In this document: positions 1-8,315 of the stretch, piece by piece
Layout: each line of letters begins with the position of its first letter
How positions within the stretch are numbered: the stretch's first letter is position 1
NCBI GenBank assembly: GCA_019414515.1
Contig: DXLX01000041.1
Location: forward strand, 1-33,006
Direction of reading: 5' to 3'
DNA: 33,006 nt
DNA from: Collinsella sp.
Lineage (GTDB): Bacteria; Actinomycetota; Coriobacteriia; Coriobacteriales; Coriobacteriaceae
Program-made: the position numbers and the translations under genes
The notes under the pieces: model-generated
Seen by the model: only the letters and a program-made list of their open reading frames with translations
Told to the model about the DNA's origin: nothing
Databases searched by the model: none

Positions 1-10
1 CAACAAGCCT

Positions 11-260
11 CCCGCCGGGAGGGCCCGCGCCTCGACGCATCGCCGGCGCGCGTTCACGAGCCCTTTTTGGGCAGCCCAAGGGCCGCGCCCGTGAACAAGA
101 CTGGTTTCGGACGAGCGAGCCGGGCGGAGAATCGAAATGCGGTGGGGTGCGCGGACATACCGGGCTGACCGCCGGCAGCGCGCCCACAAGAGCCCGCGGA
201 TATTAGCTTGCCAGGCAAGCGTCGACTAAACGTGCAGCGTGCGCGGGCCCTCCCGACGGG
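11..260. other. Candidate structured RNA or large dyad element
   Basis: The outer arms 11-30 and 241-260 are complementary over 20 nt with one mismatch. A second helix can form between 32-38 and 219-225. Inside lie local hairpins at 52-58/90-96 (GTTCACG/CGTGAAC), around 142-187 (GTGGG/CCCAC with an inner CCGG/CCGG) and 208-218. This nested, multi-branched layout looks like a folded RNA rather than a protein gene. I looked for RNase P, tmRNA and SRP RNA signature sequences on both strands and did not see them, so no family is assigned. Strand is unresolved: the hairpin at 266-290 would stop minus-strand transcripts before this segment, which favours the plus strand or an RNA starting outside the window. 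Confidence 0.35.
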
Positions 261-265
261 AAACG

Positions 266-290
266 AAAAAGCCCGGTTTAAAACCGGGCT
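266..290 (-). terminator. Rho-independent terminator (minus strand)
   Basis: A stem of AGCCCGGTTT against AAACCGGGCT (270-290), read on the minus strand, is followed at once by five T (266-270 as A on the plus strand). It would end transcripts arriving from the tRNA gene side. Confidence 0.7.
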
Positions 291-329
291 CAACAAACAC
301 GCCTATTGACAATGGCTTTCTCATATTAA

Positions 330-353
330 AGGCCTTCGGGAAACCGAAGGCCT
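330..353 (-). terminator. Hairpin behind tRNA-Ala, probable terminator
   Basis: A perfect 10-bp stem AGGCCTTCGG/CCGAAGGCCT with a 4-nt loop lies 12 nt beyond the tRNA 3' end. On the minus strand it is followed by TTTAATAT, a weak T tract. It probably forms the first of two stops behind the tRNA. Confidence 0.6.
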
Positions 354-365
354 AAACATTCACAA

Positions 366-441
366 TGGTGGAGACGAGGGGGATCGAATCCCTGACCTCT
401 TGACTGCCAGTCAAGCGCTCTCCCAGCTGAGCTACGCCCCC
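366..441 (-). tRNA. tRNA-Ala (anticodon GGC)
   Basis: The minus strand folds as a full 76-nt cloverleaf with an encoded CCA end. The acceptor stem GGGGGCG/CGTCTCC contains the G3-U70 wobble pair that is the alanine identity element. The D arm is GCTC...GAGC, the anticodon stem is CTTGA/TCAAG, the loop CTGGCAG gives anticodon GGC, and the T arm contains the TTCGATCC loop. It reads Ala codon GCC, which is very common in the neighbouring genes. It has its own promoter upstream and hairpins downstream, so it looks monocistronic. Confidence 0.95.
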
Positions 442-454
442 GTGACGAGGAGAT

Positions 455-483
455 ACTATAGGGGAAGACTTTCTTTGATGCAA
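455..483 (-). promoter_or_regulatory. Promoter of tRNA-Ala
   Basis: On the minus strand, a -35 TTGCAT (478-483) and -10 TATAGT (455-460) are separated by exactly 17 nt. The -10 lies 13 nt before the first base of the mature tRNA. This is a near-consensus housekeeping sigma promoter. Confidence 0.75.
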
Positions 484-514
484 GGACTTTTTTTGGGTTG
501 AATCTCTTACTTAC

Positions 515-587
515 GGGTTTTCCTGGGACGGGGCAGAAATAATCACTCTTCGAGCGCTTATTTCTATCCGCCGTCCCGATAAAACCC
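515..587. repeat. Intergenic inverted repeat (GGGACGG type)
   Basis: Arms GGGTTTT (515-521) and AAAACCC (581-587) enclose a second complementary pair, TGGGACGG against CCGTCCC, and a third, AGAAATAA against TTATTTCT, around a loop near 545-556. It sits between the thiN-like gene end (minus strand) and the tRNA promoter. It could end the thiN transcript, but there is no clean T run. It shares the core TGGGACGGGG with the larger repeat at 23358-23479. Confidence 0.6.
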
Positions 588-601
588 TGATGCGATGGCC
601 C

Positions 602-1243
602 TTACTTGTAAAGGTAGGCGATGGCGGTGCCGGTGTGGACTTGGATCGTGGCCGTTCTTCTAACGACGTTGGAGATGCCGGTGTCGGCTAGTAGGCCCAG
701 GGGGCTGTGATCTAGCTCCCACTCTAGGCCGTGTTCGCTTATCTCTGTGTTGGGGGCTATGGCGATGATGGAGAAGGTTTTGCCTTCGGCGTTTTCTATC
801 GTCCAGGTCTCGTCTTGGTGCAGGATTCTGGCCGTCACTTCATCTTCTTCGATCCAGACTGGCGCGTCCGCATAGCCTGACAGTAGGCCTAACACGGACA
901 GGGCCATGTCCGGGCGGCCGCCGGTGGCGCAGGTCGCAACCACTTCGGCACCGGGCCAGCGACGGCGGACGGAATCAAGCGCCAACGCCAGATCGGTGTA
1001 GTCCTTGTAGGGGTCGTGGCGCTCTACTTCAAAATCGGCAGCGGCATCGACCCAAGCGCGTCCCTCATTGCTTACGGTGTCGGCGTCGCCCACGTAGACG
1101 TCACAGCTCAGGCCAGCGCCCAATAGGGCGTCCAGGCCACGGTCCACGGCTACGATGTGGTCGCACTCCCCTGCCAGGTGGCACAGCAACTCGGGGCTCG
1201 CCGCCACCGGTGAGCCGCAAACCACTAATACTTTGCAAGCCAC
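602..1243 (-). CDS. thiN: Thiamine pyrophosphokinase family protein
   Basis: The 213-aa product resembles thiamine pyrophosphokinase (ThiN/TPK), which converts thiamine plus ATP to thiamine diphosphate in the cytosol. Visible family marks are GDADTVS (residues 52-58, metal/nucleotide-binding acidic motif), KDYTD (80-84, normally KDxTD) and TGGRPD (107-112, normally TGGRxDH; the His is Met here). A C-terminal beta-rich thiamine-binding part follows, ending close to HTGTAIAYL. The start is GTG at 1243 with GAGGG just upstream. It lies 9 nt behind the HAD gene, so the two are probably co-transcribed. The His-to-Met change leaves some doubt about exact activity. Confidence 0.75.
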   Translation of the reverse strand: MACKVLVVCGSPVAASPELLCHLAGECDHIVAVDRGLDALLGAGLSCDVYVGDADTVSNEGRAWVDAAADFEVERHDPYKDYTDLALALDSVRRRWPGAEVVATCATGGRPDMALSVLGLLSGYADAPVWIEEDEVTARILHQDETWTIENAEGKTFSIIAIAPNTEISEHGLEWELDHSPLGLLADTGISNVVRRTATIQVHTGTAIAYLYK

Positions 1244-1252
1244 GGCCCTCGC

Positions 1253-1942
1253 CTAGCCCTCAAACGAAAGCACGCGGGCCAGGTCCAGGTCCTCATAGCT
1301 ATCGATAAAGATATCGCAGTTGCCACGCACCTCGTCGCGCTCCATACGGCCGTGCGGGTCATAGATGCCCACGCGCTTAAAGCCTGCAGTGCCAGAGCTC
1401 TTAAGTCCAAAGACGGCGTCCTCAAACACCCACGCGCGCTCAAACTTGTGCCCATGGCGCTCTTCCAGGCGACGCAACGCCAGCTCGTACACATCGGGGA
1501 ACTGCTTGGAGCGTCCTGCCTCGCCCGTGGTGGTCACAAACTCCATGTAGGCATCGAGCCCGGCACCCGCAAGCGCAGACTTAACCAGCTCGGCTGGCGT
1601 GGACGTGGCAACGCACATGGCAATACCGGCCTCCTGCGCCTGCTCCAAAAATGCCAGGAGTCCCTCGCGCGGCGGCACCTTGGAGTACCCATCAATCAAA
1701 ATCTCACCCAGCTCGCGATACAGCTCCTCGCCATTCGCGCCAATGCCCCACGTGTCGTGGTAGGCCTGGCATTCGTCCTCGAGCGAAAGATGCTCAAACT
1801 GGGCAAAATCGTCTACCGTCACGTCAACTCCGTGGCGGTGCAATAACTCTGGCTGAGCATAAGCCCAAACGGGGGTGCTATTAACCAGCGTGCCATCGCA
1901 ATCGAAAATAAAAGCAACCTTGGGAGTGGCGGAATGGGGCAT
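1253..1942 (-). CDS. HAD-family hydrolase, beta-phosphoglucomutase-like
   Basis: A 229-aa haloacid dehalogenase superfamily protein of subfamily IA. Motif I is FDCDGTLV (residues 13-20, nucleophile Asp14 and acid/base Asp16), followed by a helical cap. Motif II lies in CVATSTP, and motif III/IV is VFEDAVFGLKSS. The ATG at 1942 is chosen because AAAGG precedes it by 7 nt; an upstream TTG at 1963 has no ribosome site. Substrate cannot be read from sequence. It is transcribed divergently from glgB across a shared region full of TGGTAAAAC boxes, so a role in hexose-phosphate or glucan metabolism (for example beta-phosphoglucomutase or a sugar phosphatase) is a reasonable inference. Confidence 0.8.
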   Translation of the reverse strand: MPHSATPKVAFIFDCDGTLVNSTPVWAYAQPELLHRHGVDVTVDDFAQFEHLSLEDECQAYHDTWGIGANGEELYRELGEILIDGYSKVPPREGLLAFLEQAQEAGIAMCVATSTPAELVKSALAGAGLDAYMEFVTTTGEAGRSKQFPDVYELALRRLEERHGHKFERAWVFEDAVFGLKSSGTAGFKRVGIYDPHGRMERDEVRGNCDIFIDSYEDLDLARVLSFEG

Positions 1943-1961
1943 AAATGAACCTTTCAATATC

Positions 1962-2080
1962 AAATGGTAAACATCCTGCTAAAAACGTTTTACCAAACCT
2001 CAGCCAAACAATTTTGAAACCCAAATTGGTAAAACTGTCAAGAGTTTTACCACGGCAATTCTGCCAGTGGTATAAACATG
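1962..2080. promoter_or_regulatory. Cluster of TGGTAAAAC operator-like boxes
   Basis: Between the HAD gene and glgB the box TGGTAAAAC recurs in both orientations: ATGGTAAAC at 1964-1972, GTTTTACCA at 1987-1995, TGGTAAAAC at 2027-2035, GTTTTACCA at 2044-2052 and a looser TGGTATAAAC at 2068-2077. The pair at 2027-2052 forms a 26-nt inverted repeat with an 8-nt centre, as expected for a dimeric repressor or activator of the LacI/MalR kind. The last box contains TATAAA, a possible -10 for glgB, which a bound regulator would cover. The same box occurs before the amylase/glucanotransferase gene. Confidence 0.55.
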
Positions 2081-2273
2081 TCGCTTACCGATTAAACGCC
2101 CACGCAAATCCGCTTTCGTCCATAAAACTAACGCACAGGTGTTATCGTAGTTTCTGCCGAAAGTTCCACCGAGCACGCGAGGTGGAACGAATCATAGAAC
2201 TATCGCCGTCCCTTCGATTCGTGCAGCCTTGGACCTTTCGCATCTAGTCACCAAGGCAACACGCTGCCGCGTC

Positions 2274-4535
2274 ATGATGGGATCAAACGTGAGCGATACA
2301 AAGCTAAAGCCAACGGCTAAAAAGCCCGCAACCCGCAAACCGGCTCCGCACGCACCGGAGCTCTCCAAGGACGATGTCTATCTGTTTGGCATTGGAATGT
2401 GGGAGCGCAGCTGGGAAAAGATGGGCGCGCACCCCGACACACAGAACCGTATGCGCGGCTGGCGCTTTTGCGTTTGGGCGCCCGACGTAAAGAGTGTCCA
2501 TGTCATTGGTGAATTTAACGACTGGGAGGAGCAGGCCAATCCGCTGGTGCCCGTGCATACGAGCGCTATTTGGGAAGGCTTTATTCCTGGCGCCGAGCAG
2601 GGCCAGCTCTATAAATACCTCATCGAGACCAACGAGGGCGAGAAGCTCTATAAGGCCGATCCGTATGCCTTTAAGGCCGAGTGCCCTCCGGGTACCGCAA
2701 GCGTGCTGTGGACCCTCGATGGCTACAAGTGGAACGACGCCGCATGGCTCAAGCGCCGCGCCGACCACAACCACATGTCGCAGCCCCTTAACATCTATGA
2801 GGTGCATATTGGCTCGTGGAGGCGCCACGGCGACGCGCCGCAGGGCGAGCCGGACGAGTACGGCAACTATCCCGGCCCCATGGATCCCTTCCCCGCGCAG
2901 CGCGGCGAGTTCTACACCTACGACGACCTGTCGGTGGAGCTCGTGGACTATGTGCGCGACATGGGCTATACGCATATCGAGGTCATGCCGCTTATGGAGC
3001 ATCCCTTCGATGGCTCCTGGGGCTACCAGACGACCGGCTACTACGCCGCCACCTCGCGCTACGGCAACCCGCAGCAGCTCATGCACTTTATCGATGCGTG
3101 TCACGAGGCTGGCATCGGCGTGATCATGGACTGGGTGCCCGGCGGTTTTTGCGCCGACTCCCACGGCCTTGCCACCTTTAACGGCCACATGCTGTTTGAG
3201 CACGAGATTCACCCCAACTGGGGCACGCACAAGTTCGACTTCGCCCGCGGCGAGGTCCGCTCCTTCCTGGTCTCCAACGTGCTGTACTGGCTCGAGAACT
3301 TCCACGTGGACGGCATTCGCATGGACGGCGTGTCCAGCATGCTGTACCTCAACTTTGGCATCGACGATCCCGGCCAAAAGAAGTTCAACAAGTACGGTAC
3401 CGAGGAGGACTTGGACGCCAGCGCTTTTATCCGCCAGGTCAACTGCGCCGTGGAGGCGCACTACCCCGACGTAATGATGATGGCCGAGGAGTCCACCGCG
3501 TGGCCGCTCGTGACCTATCCGCCGCAGGACGGCGGCCTGGGCTTCCACTACAAGTGGGACATGGGCTGGATGAACGACACCCTGCACTACATGCAGACCG
3601 ATTTTCCGTGGCGCCCCGGCAACCACGGGCTGCTCACGTTTTCCATCATGTACGCCTTTACCGAGAACTTCATCTGCCCGCTGAGCCACGACGAGGTCGT
3701 GCACGGCAAGTGTTCGCTGATCGGCCGCATGCCGGGCGACTGGTGGCGCCAGTTTGCCGGCCTGCGCACGCTGGCTTTCTATCAAATGACGCACCCCGGT
3801 GCCAAGCTCAACTTTATGGGCAACGAGATCGGCCAGTTTATTGAGTGGCGCTACTACGAGTCCATCCAGTGGTTCTTGACCGAGGAGTACGAAACCCACC
3901 GTCATCATCAGGCGTTTATCAAGGCGCTCAACCACCTGTACACCGCCGAGCCTGCTCTGTACGAGCGCGGCTACACCGACGACGGCTTTACCTGGATCGA
4001 CGCGGACAACTCCAAGCAGTCCATCGTGAGCTTTGTGCGTCAGGGCGAGGACGTCGACGACGATCTGGTGATCCTCATTAACTTTGACCCGGCAAGCTAC
4101 GAGAGCTTCCGTGTGGGCGTGCCGCGCGAGGGTGACTGGGAGGTCATCTTCGATTCCGACCGTCCTGAGTTTGGCGGCAGCGGATACGCCGGCGAGGAGC
4201 CTTACACCTGCTCGAGCGAGCCCTATCCCTGGAACGGGCAGATGGACTCTATCGAGATTAAGGTGCCCGGCCTTGCAGGCGTGGTGCTTAAGCGCCGCGG
4301 ACCCAGCAGCTACAAGCCGCCCGTAGTCGATGAGCCCAAGAAGGCGACGCGCAAGCGCTCGTCCTCGGTAAAGCCCATGACCGCGGCCGCCAAGAAGGCT
4401 CCGGCTAAGGTGAAGGCTACCAAGCCCGCCGCCAAGGCTTCGGCCAAATCCGCCACGGCCAAGAAGGCGGGCACTAAAAAGGCTGCCCCCAAGGCCAAGG
4501 CAGCTCCTGTTAAGGCTCCTGCCAAGAAAGCGTAA
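2274..4535 (+). CDS. glgB: 1,4-alpha-glucan branching enzyme with histone H1-like tail
   Basis: Glycogen branching enzyme (GH13), which cuts alpha-1,4 chains and re-attaches them as alpha-1,6 branches. An N-terminal CBM48 region (about 55-150) precedes the catalytic barrel with EHPFDGSWGYQ, GIRMDGV (nucleophile Asp351), MAEES (acid/base Glu405) and LSHDEVVHG (Asp473). The C-terminal beta domain ends near residue 685. Two oddities occur. Region I reads DWVPGGF (286-292), where the family normally has His at position 291. A 68-residue Lys/Ala-rich tail (about 686-753, with ATRKRSSSV) has no counterpart in ordinary GlgB of about 620-730 aa. The start is uncertain: ATG 2274 or 2277, or GTG 2289 preceded by GATGGGA; none has a strong ribosome site. 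First gene of the glycogen cluster. Confidence 0.95.
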   Translation: MMGSNVSDTKLKPTAKKPATRKPAPHAPELSKDDVYLFGIGMWERSWEKMGAHPDTQNRMRGWRFCVWAPDVKSVHVIGEFNDWEEQANPLVPVHTSAIWEGFIPGAEQGQLYKYLIETNEGEKLYKADPYAFKAECPPGTASVLWTLDGYKWNDAAWLKRRADHNHMSQPLNIYEVHIGSWRRHGDAPQGEPDEYGNYPGPMDPFPAQRGEFYTYDDLSVELVDYVRDMGYTHIEVMPLMEHPFDGSWGYQTTGYYAATSRYGNPQQLMHFIDACHEAGIGVIMDWVPGGFCADSHGLATFNGHMLFEHEIHPNWGTHKFDFARGEVRSFLVSNVLYWLENFHVDGIRMDGVSSMLYLNFGIDDPGQKKFNKYGTEEDLDASAFIRQVNCAVEAHYPDVMMMAEESTAWPLVTYPPQDGGLGFHYKWDMGWMNDTLHYMQTDFPWRPGNHGLLTFSIMYAFTENFICPLSHDEVVHGKCSLIGRMPGDWWRQFAGLRTLAFYQMTHPGAKLNFMGNEIGQFIEWRYYESIQWFLTEEYETHRHHQAFIKALNHLYTAEPALYERGYTDDGFTWIDADNSKQSIVSFVRQGEDVDDDLVILINFDPASYESFRVGVPREGDWEVIFDSDRPEFGGSGYAGEEPYTCSSEPYPWNGQMDSIEIKVPGLAGVVLKRRGPSSYKPPVVDEPKKATRKRSSSVKPMTAAAKKAPAKVKATKPAAKASAKSATAKKAGTKKAAPKAKAAPVKAPAKKA

Positions 4536-4628
4536 CAAAGGCGTTACCACTGTAATTACCCGCCCCGCGGGGGCGTAGGATACATGTCACAACCGTTCCG
4601 GGAGAAACATCCCCGGGGGAAGGAACGT

Positions 4629-7055
4629 ATGAATAAGATCTTCGACAACAAGCAGGAGTTTACCGAGCTCTATCGCGATGCCGTCATGAGCATCAGCGGC
4701 AAGAGCGTTGAGGCCGCCAGCGACCTCGATCGCTTTAACGCCCTGGCCAAGCTCGTGGCCGAGAAGGCCCGCACCGTTGCCACCAAGAGTGACGCCCGTG
4801 CCACCGCCGAGGGCAAGAAGCGCGTGTACTACTTCTCGATCGAGTTTTTGATCGGCCGCCTGCTCGACAACTACCTGCTCAACTTTGGCGTGCGCGACAT
4901 GGTCGCCGAGGCACTCGACGACATGGGCTTCGACCTGTCCGTCATCGAGAATCAGGAGCCCGATCCGGCGCTGGGCAACGGTGGCCTGGGCCGTCTGGCC
5001 GCATGCTTCCTGGATTCCATGGCAGCCGAGGGCATCGCCGGCTACGGCAACGGCATGCGCTACCGCTACGGCCTGTTTAAGCAAGAGATCGTCAACGGCA
5101 GCCAGGTCGAGGCTACCGACGAGTGGCTCACTCACGGCTATCCCTGGGAGGTCCGCCGTCAGGACAAGGCCGTGACCATTAAGTTTGGTGGCCATGTTGA
5201 GGGCTTTGAGGAGAACGGCCGCACGTTCTACCGCACGGTGGACACGCAGGATATCCTGGCCGTTCCCTATGACATCCCCGTTGTGGGCTATGCCGGCGAG
5301 ACCGTCAACAAGCTGCGCGTCTGGGCTGCCGAGCCGGTCGAGGAGCACTTTGACCTGGAGGCCTTCAACCGCGGCGACTACGCCCTGGCCGATGCCGAGC
5401 GCGCCGAGGCCGAGGCCATCAGCGCCATCCTCTACCCCAATGACGCCGGCGAGCACGGCCGTCTGCTGCGCTTGAAGCAGGAATACCTGTTTGTCTCGGC
5501 CGGCATCTACAGCCTGCTCGACGCCTTTGAGAAGGAACACGGCGCTAACTGGGAGCTGTTGCCGCAGTTTGTGGCCATCCATACCAACGATACCCACCCC
5601 GCTATGTGCGGCCCCGAGCTCATGCGTATCCTCATCGACGAGAAAAAGCTCGAGTGGGATGACGCCTGGAACATCGTGACGCAGGTCGTGAGCTACACCA
5701 ACCACACGATCCTGCCCGAGGCTCTGGAGAAGTGGCCCATCGGCACGTTCTCCAAGCTCCTCCCCCGCGTGTACCAGATCATCGACGAGATCAGCCGTCG
5801 TTGGCACGAGTCGTTCGACACCACGCAGGAGGGCTGGCAGGAGCGTCTGCGTCAGACCGCCATCCTGTGGGACGGCGAGATTCGCATGGCCAACCTCTCC
5901 GTAATCTGCAGCCACAGTGTTAACGGCGTGGCCAAGATCCACTCCGACATCATCAAGAACATCGTGCTCAAGGACTTCTACGCCCTCACGCCCGAGAAGT
6001 TCAACAACAAGACCAACGGCATCTCGCACCGTCGCTTCTTTGCCGAAGCCAACCCCACCTACGCCAAGCTCGTCACCGAGGCCATTGGCGACGGCTGGCT
6101 GAAGGACGCCTTTGAGCTGGAGAAGCTCAAGGAGTTTAAGGACGACACCGAGTTCCTGAAGGCCGTGGGTGCTTCCAAGCGCGCCAACAAGGAGCGTCTG
6201 GCCGCCTACGTCAAGGCCGAGACCGGTCTGGTCATCGACCCCAACACCGTTTTCGATGTTCAGGTTAAGCGTTTCCACGCCTACAAGCGCCAGCTCATGA
6301 ACATCATGAAGGTGATGGATATCTACAACCGTCGCATCGCCGATCCCAACTTCCACGTGACGCCGACGACCTTCATCTTTAGCGGCAAGGCCGCCTCAAG
6401 CTACACCTTCGCCAAGGAGACCATCCGCCTCATTAACTCCGTGGCCGACGTCATCAACAACGATGCCCGCGTCAACGAGGTCATGAAGGTCTGCTTTATC
6501 CCCAACTTCCGCGTGAGCAACGCCCAGCTCATCTACCCCGCCGCCGAGATCTCTGAGCAGATTTCGACCGCCGGTAAGGAGGCCTCGGGCACGTCCAACA
6601 TGAAGCTCATGATGAACGGCGCCATTACGCTAGGCACCCTCGACGGCGCCAACATCGAGATCGCCGATCTGGCCGGCCGCGAGAACGAGGCCATCTTTGG
6701 CCTGACCGCTCCCGAGGTCGAGCAGCTCTGGGCGTCTAACAGCTACTTTGCGTGGGATACCCTCAACGGCGACCGTGAGCGTCTGGGCCGCGTGATGGAC
6801 GAGCTAAAGGACAACACCTTTGCGGGGCTTTCGGGCAACTTCGAGAGCATCTACAACGAGCTCATGAACAACAACGACCCCGACCTAGTCATGGCCGATT
6901 TCCGCAGCTATGTGGATGCGTGGGAGAAGCTTACTGGCAGCTACGGCGACCACGAGACCTGGAACCGCAAAGCACTGCTCAACACCGCCTCGAGCGGCTG
7001 GTTCTCGAGCGACCGCACCATTCGCGAGTACCGCGACGAGATCTGGCACGCGTAA
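4629..7055 (+). CDS. glgP: Glycogen/maltodextrin phosphorylase
   Basis: An 808-aa GT35 phosphorylase releasing glucose-1-phosphate from the non-reducing ends of glycogen, using pyridoxal phosphate. Family marks are EPDPALGNGGLGRLAACFLDS near the N terminus, THPAMCGPELMR in the middle, and the PLP-lysine region EASGTSNMKLMMNGA with GTLDGANIEI near residues 650-680. The length is normal for the family. ATG 4629 is chosen because GGGGAAGGA lies just upstream; the earlier in-frame start at 4584 lacks one. It follows glgB by 93 nt. The gap contains a compact hairpin CGCCCC/GGGGCG (4561-4575) without a T tract, which may tune read-through or mRNA stability between the two genes. Confidence 0.97.
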   Translation: MNKIFDNKQEFTELYRDAVMSISGKSVEAASDLDRFNALAKLVAEKARTVATKSDARATAEGKKRVYYFSIEFLIGRLLDNYLLNFGVRDMVAEALDDMGFDLSVIENQEPDPALGNGGLGRLAACFLDSMAAEGIAGYGNGMRYRYGLFKQEIVNGSQVEATDEWLTHGYPWEVRRQDKAVTIKFGGHVEGFEENGRTFYRTVDTQDILAVPYDIPVVGYAGETVNKLRVWAAEPVEEHFDLEAFNRGDYALADAERAEAEAISAILYPNDAGEHGRLLRLKQEYLFVSAGIYSLLDAFEKEHGANWELLPQFVAIHTNDTHPAMCGPELMRILIDEKKLEWDDAWNIVTQVVSYTNHTILPEALEKWPIGTFSKLLPRVYQIIDEISRRWHESFDTTQEGWQERLRQTAILWDGEIRMANLSVICSHSVNGVAKIHSDIIKNIVLKDFYALTPEKFNNKTNGISHRRFFAEANPTYAKLVTEAIGDGWLKDAFELEKLKEFKDDTEFLKAVGASKRANKERLAAYVKAETGLVIDPNTVFDVQVKRFHAYKRQLMNIMKVMDIYNRRIADPNFHVTPTTFIFSGKAASSYTFAKETIRLINSVADVINNDARVNEVMKVCFIPNFRVSNAQLIYPAAEISEQISTAGKEASGTSNMKLMMNGAITLGTLDGANIEIADLAGRENEAIFGLTAPEVEQLWASNSYFAWDTLNGDRERLGRVMDELKDNTFAGLSGNFESIYNELMNNNDPDLVMADFRSYVDAWEKLTGSYGDHETWNRKALLNTASSGWFSSDRTIREYRDEIWHA

Positions 7056-7091
7056 AGGCGTGCGAGTTCCCTTTGCCAGCACGGCATTACT

Positions 7092-7122
7092 CGACGGGCG
7101 CGACCGAGCGCCGCGCCCGTCG
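7092..7122 (+). other. GC-rich hairpin between glgP and glgC
   Basis: CGACGGGCGCG and CGCGCCCGTCG form an 11-bp perfect stem with a 9-nt loop. No T run follows, so it is more likely a processing or stability element, or a leaky attenuator, than a full terminator. Confidence 0.5.
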
Positions 7123-7162
7123 CTAATGGGTTTAGGAACATCGATGACAGAAGGAGAAATCG

Positions 7163-8311
7163 ATGAGTAAGAAAGAATGCATCGCGATGCTCCTCGCAGG
7201 AGGACAGGGCAGCCGATTGGGGGCACTCACCCAAAAGATCGCTAAGCCGGCGGTTAGCTTTGGTGGCAAGTTCCGCATTATCGACTTTTCGCTGTCCAAC
7301 TGCTCCAACTCGGGCATCGACACGGTGGGCGTTCTGACGCAGTATCGCCCCTACCTGCTGCATGCCTATGTGGGATCCGGCGAGGCCTGGGATCTGGACA
7401 GCCGTGACGGCGGCGTGTCGATCCTGCCGCCGTACGAGACGCAGACCGGCGGCGCCTGGTATGCGGGCACGGCCGACGCCATTACGCAGAACCTCGACTA
7501 CATCAAAGCCAACGACCCCAAGTACGTCCTGATTCTTTCGGGCGATCACCTGTATCGCATGGACTACCGCAAGATGCTCAAGACGCACATTGAGAACAAC
7601 GCCGACCTCACGGTGAGCGTTATGCCCGTGCCGTGGGAGGAGGCCAGCCGCTTTGGCATCCTGACCACCGACCCCGAGGACGGCCGCATCACCAAGTTCA
7701 CCGAGAAGCCCGATAAGCCCGATTCGAACCTCGCTTCCATGGGCATCTACATCTTCTCGGCCGACGTGCTGATCGAGGCGCTCGAGGAGGACGCTCTGGA
7801 CCAGCGATCGAGCCACGACTTTGGCAAGGACATCATCCCCAAGCTGCTCGGCGAGAACAAGCGCCTGTACAGCTACGAGTTCCACGGCTTTTGGAAGGAC
7901 GTCGGCACCATCGCCAGCTTCCACGAGACCTCGATGGACCTGCTGGGCAACAACCCCGAGTTCGATCTGTTTGACAAGCACTTCCCCATCATGTCCAACA
8001 TCACCACGCGTCCGCCGCACTACATTGGCCCGGATGGTCGCCTGGACGACTGCCTGGTCTCCAACGGCTGCAAGATCTACGGTACCGCTCGCCACTCGAT
8101 CCTTTCGACCGATGTCATCATCGAGGAGCGCGCCGTGGTCGAGGACTCCGTGCTGCTGCCGGGTGCGCACGTTAAGAGCGGCGCGCACATCTGCCGCGCT
8201 ATTTTGGGCGAGAACTCCACGGTCGAAGAGGGCGTGAAGCTCGGCTCTGTCGATACCACCAAGGATACGGCCGTCGTTGGAAATGACGTCGTTATCGGGA
8301 AGGGGGAATGA
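7163..8311 (+). CDS. glgC: Glucose-1-phosphate adenylyltransferase, catalytic subunit
   Basis: ADP-glucose pyrophosphorylase (382 aa) forms ADP-glucose from glucose-1-phosphate and ATP, the committed step of bacterial glycogen synthesis. The nucleotidyltransferase signature LLAGGQGSRLGALT (residues 10-23) and the conserved KPAVSFGGKFRIIDFSLSN follow the start. GDHLYRMDY carries the metal-binding Asp, and FTEKPDKP the sugar-phosphate region. The C-terminal third is a left-handed beta-helix of hexapeptide repeats. AGAAGGAG precedes the ATG. The gene ends 4 nt before glgD, so the two are translated together and probably form a GlgC/GlgD hetero-oligomer, as in Bacillus-type systems. Confidence 0.97.
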   Translation: MSKKECIAMLLAGGQGSRLGALTQKIAKPAVSFGGKFRIIDFSLSNCSNSGIDTVGVLTQYRPYLLHAYVGSGEAWDLDSRDGGVSILPPYETQTGGAWYAGTADAITQNLDYIKANDPKYVLILSGDHLYRMDYRKMLKTHIENNADLTVSVMPVPWEEASRFGILTTDPEDGRITKFTEKPDKPDSNLASMGIYIFSADVLIEALEEDALDQRSSHDFGKDIIPKLLGENKRLYSYEFHGFWKDVGTIASFHETSMDLLGNNPEFDLFDKHFPIMSNITTRPPHYIGPDGRLDDCLVSNGCKIYGTARHSILSTDVIIEERAVVEDSVLLPGAHVKSGAHICRAILGENSTVEEGVKLGSVDTTKDTAVVGNDVVIGKGE

Positions 8312-8315
8312 TTCG

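Noticed and set aside
54..296. 80-aa open frame on the minus strand over the left-edge dyads
   Set aside because: No ribosome site, Arg/Gly-rich translation typical of GC-rich non-coding DNA, and it crosses the terminator and paired arms.
2304..4550. Very long antisense frame opposite glgB (about 748 codons), with similar ones opposite glgP, glgA and metK
   Set aside because: They arise from the strong third-position GC bias of the sense genes; the translations are His/Val/Leu/Gly-rich without recognisable motifs.
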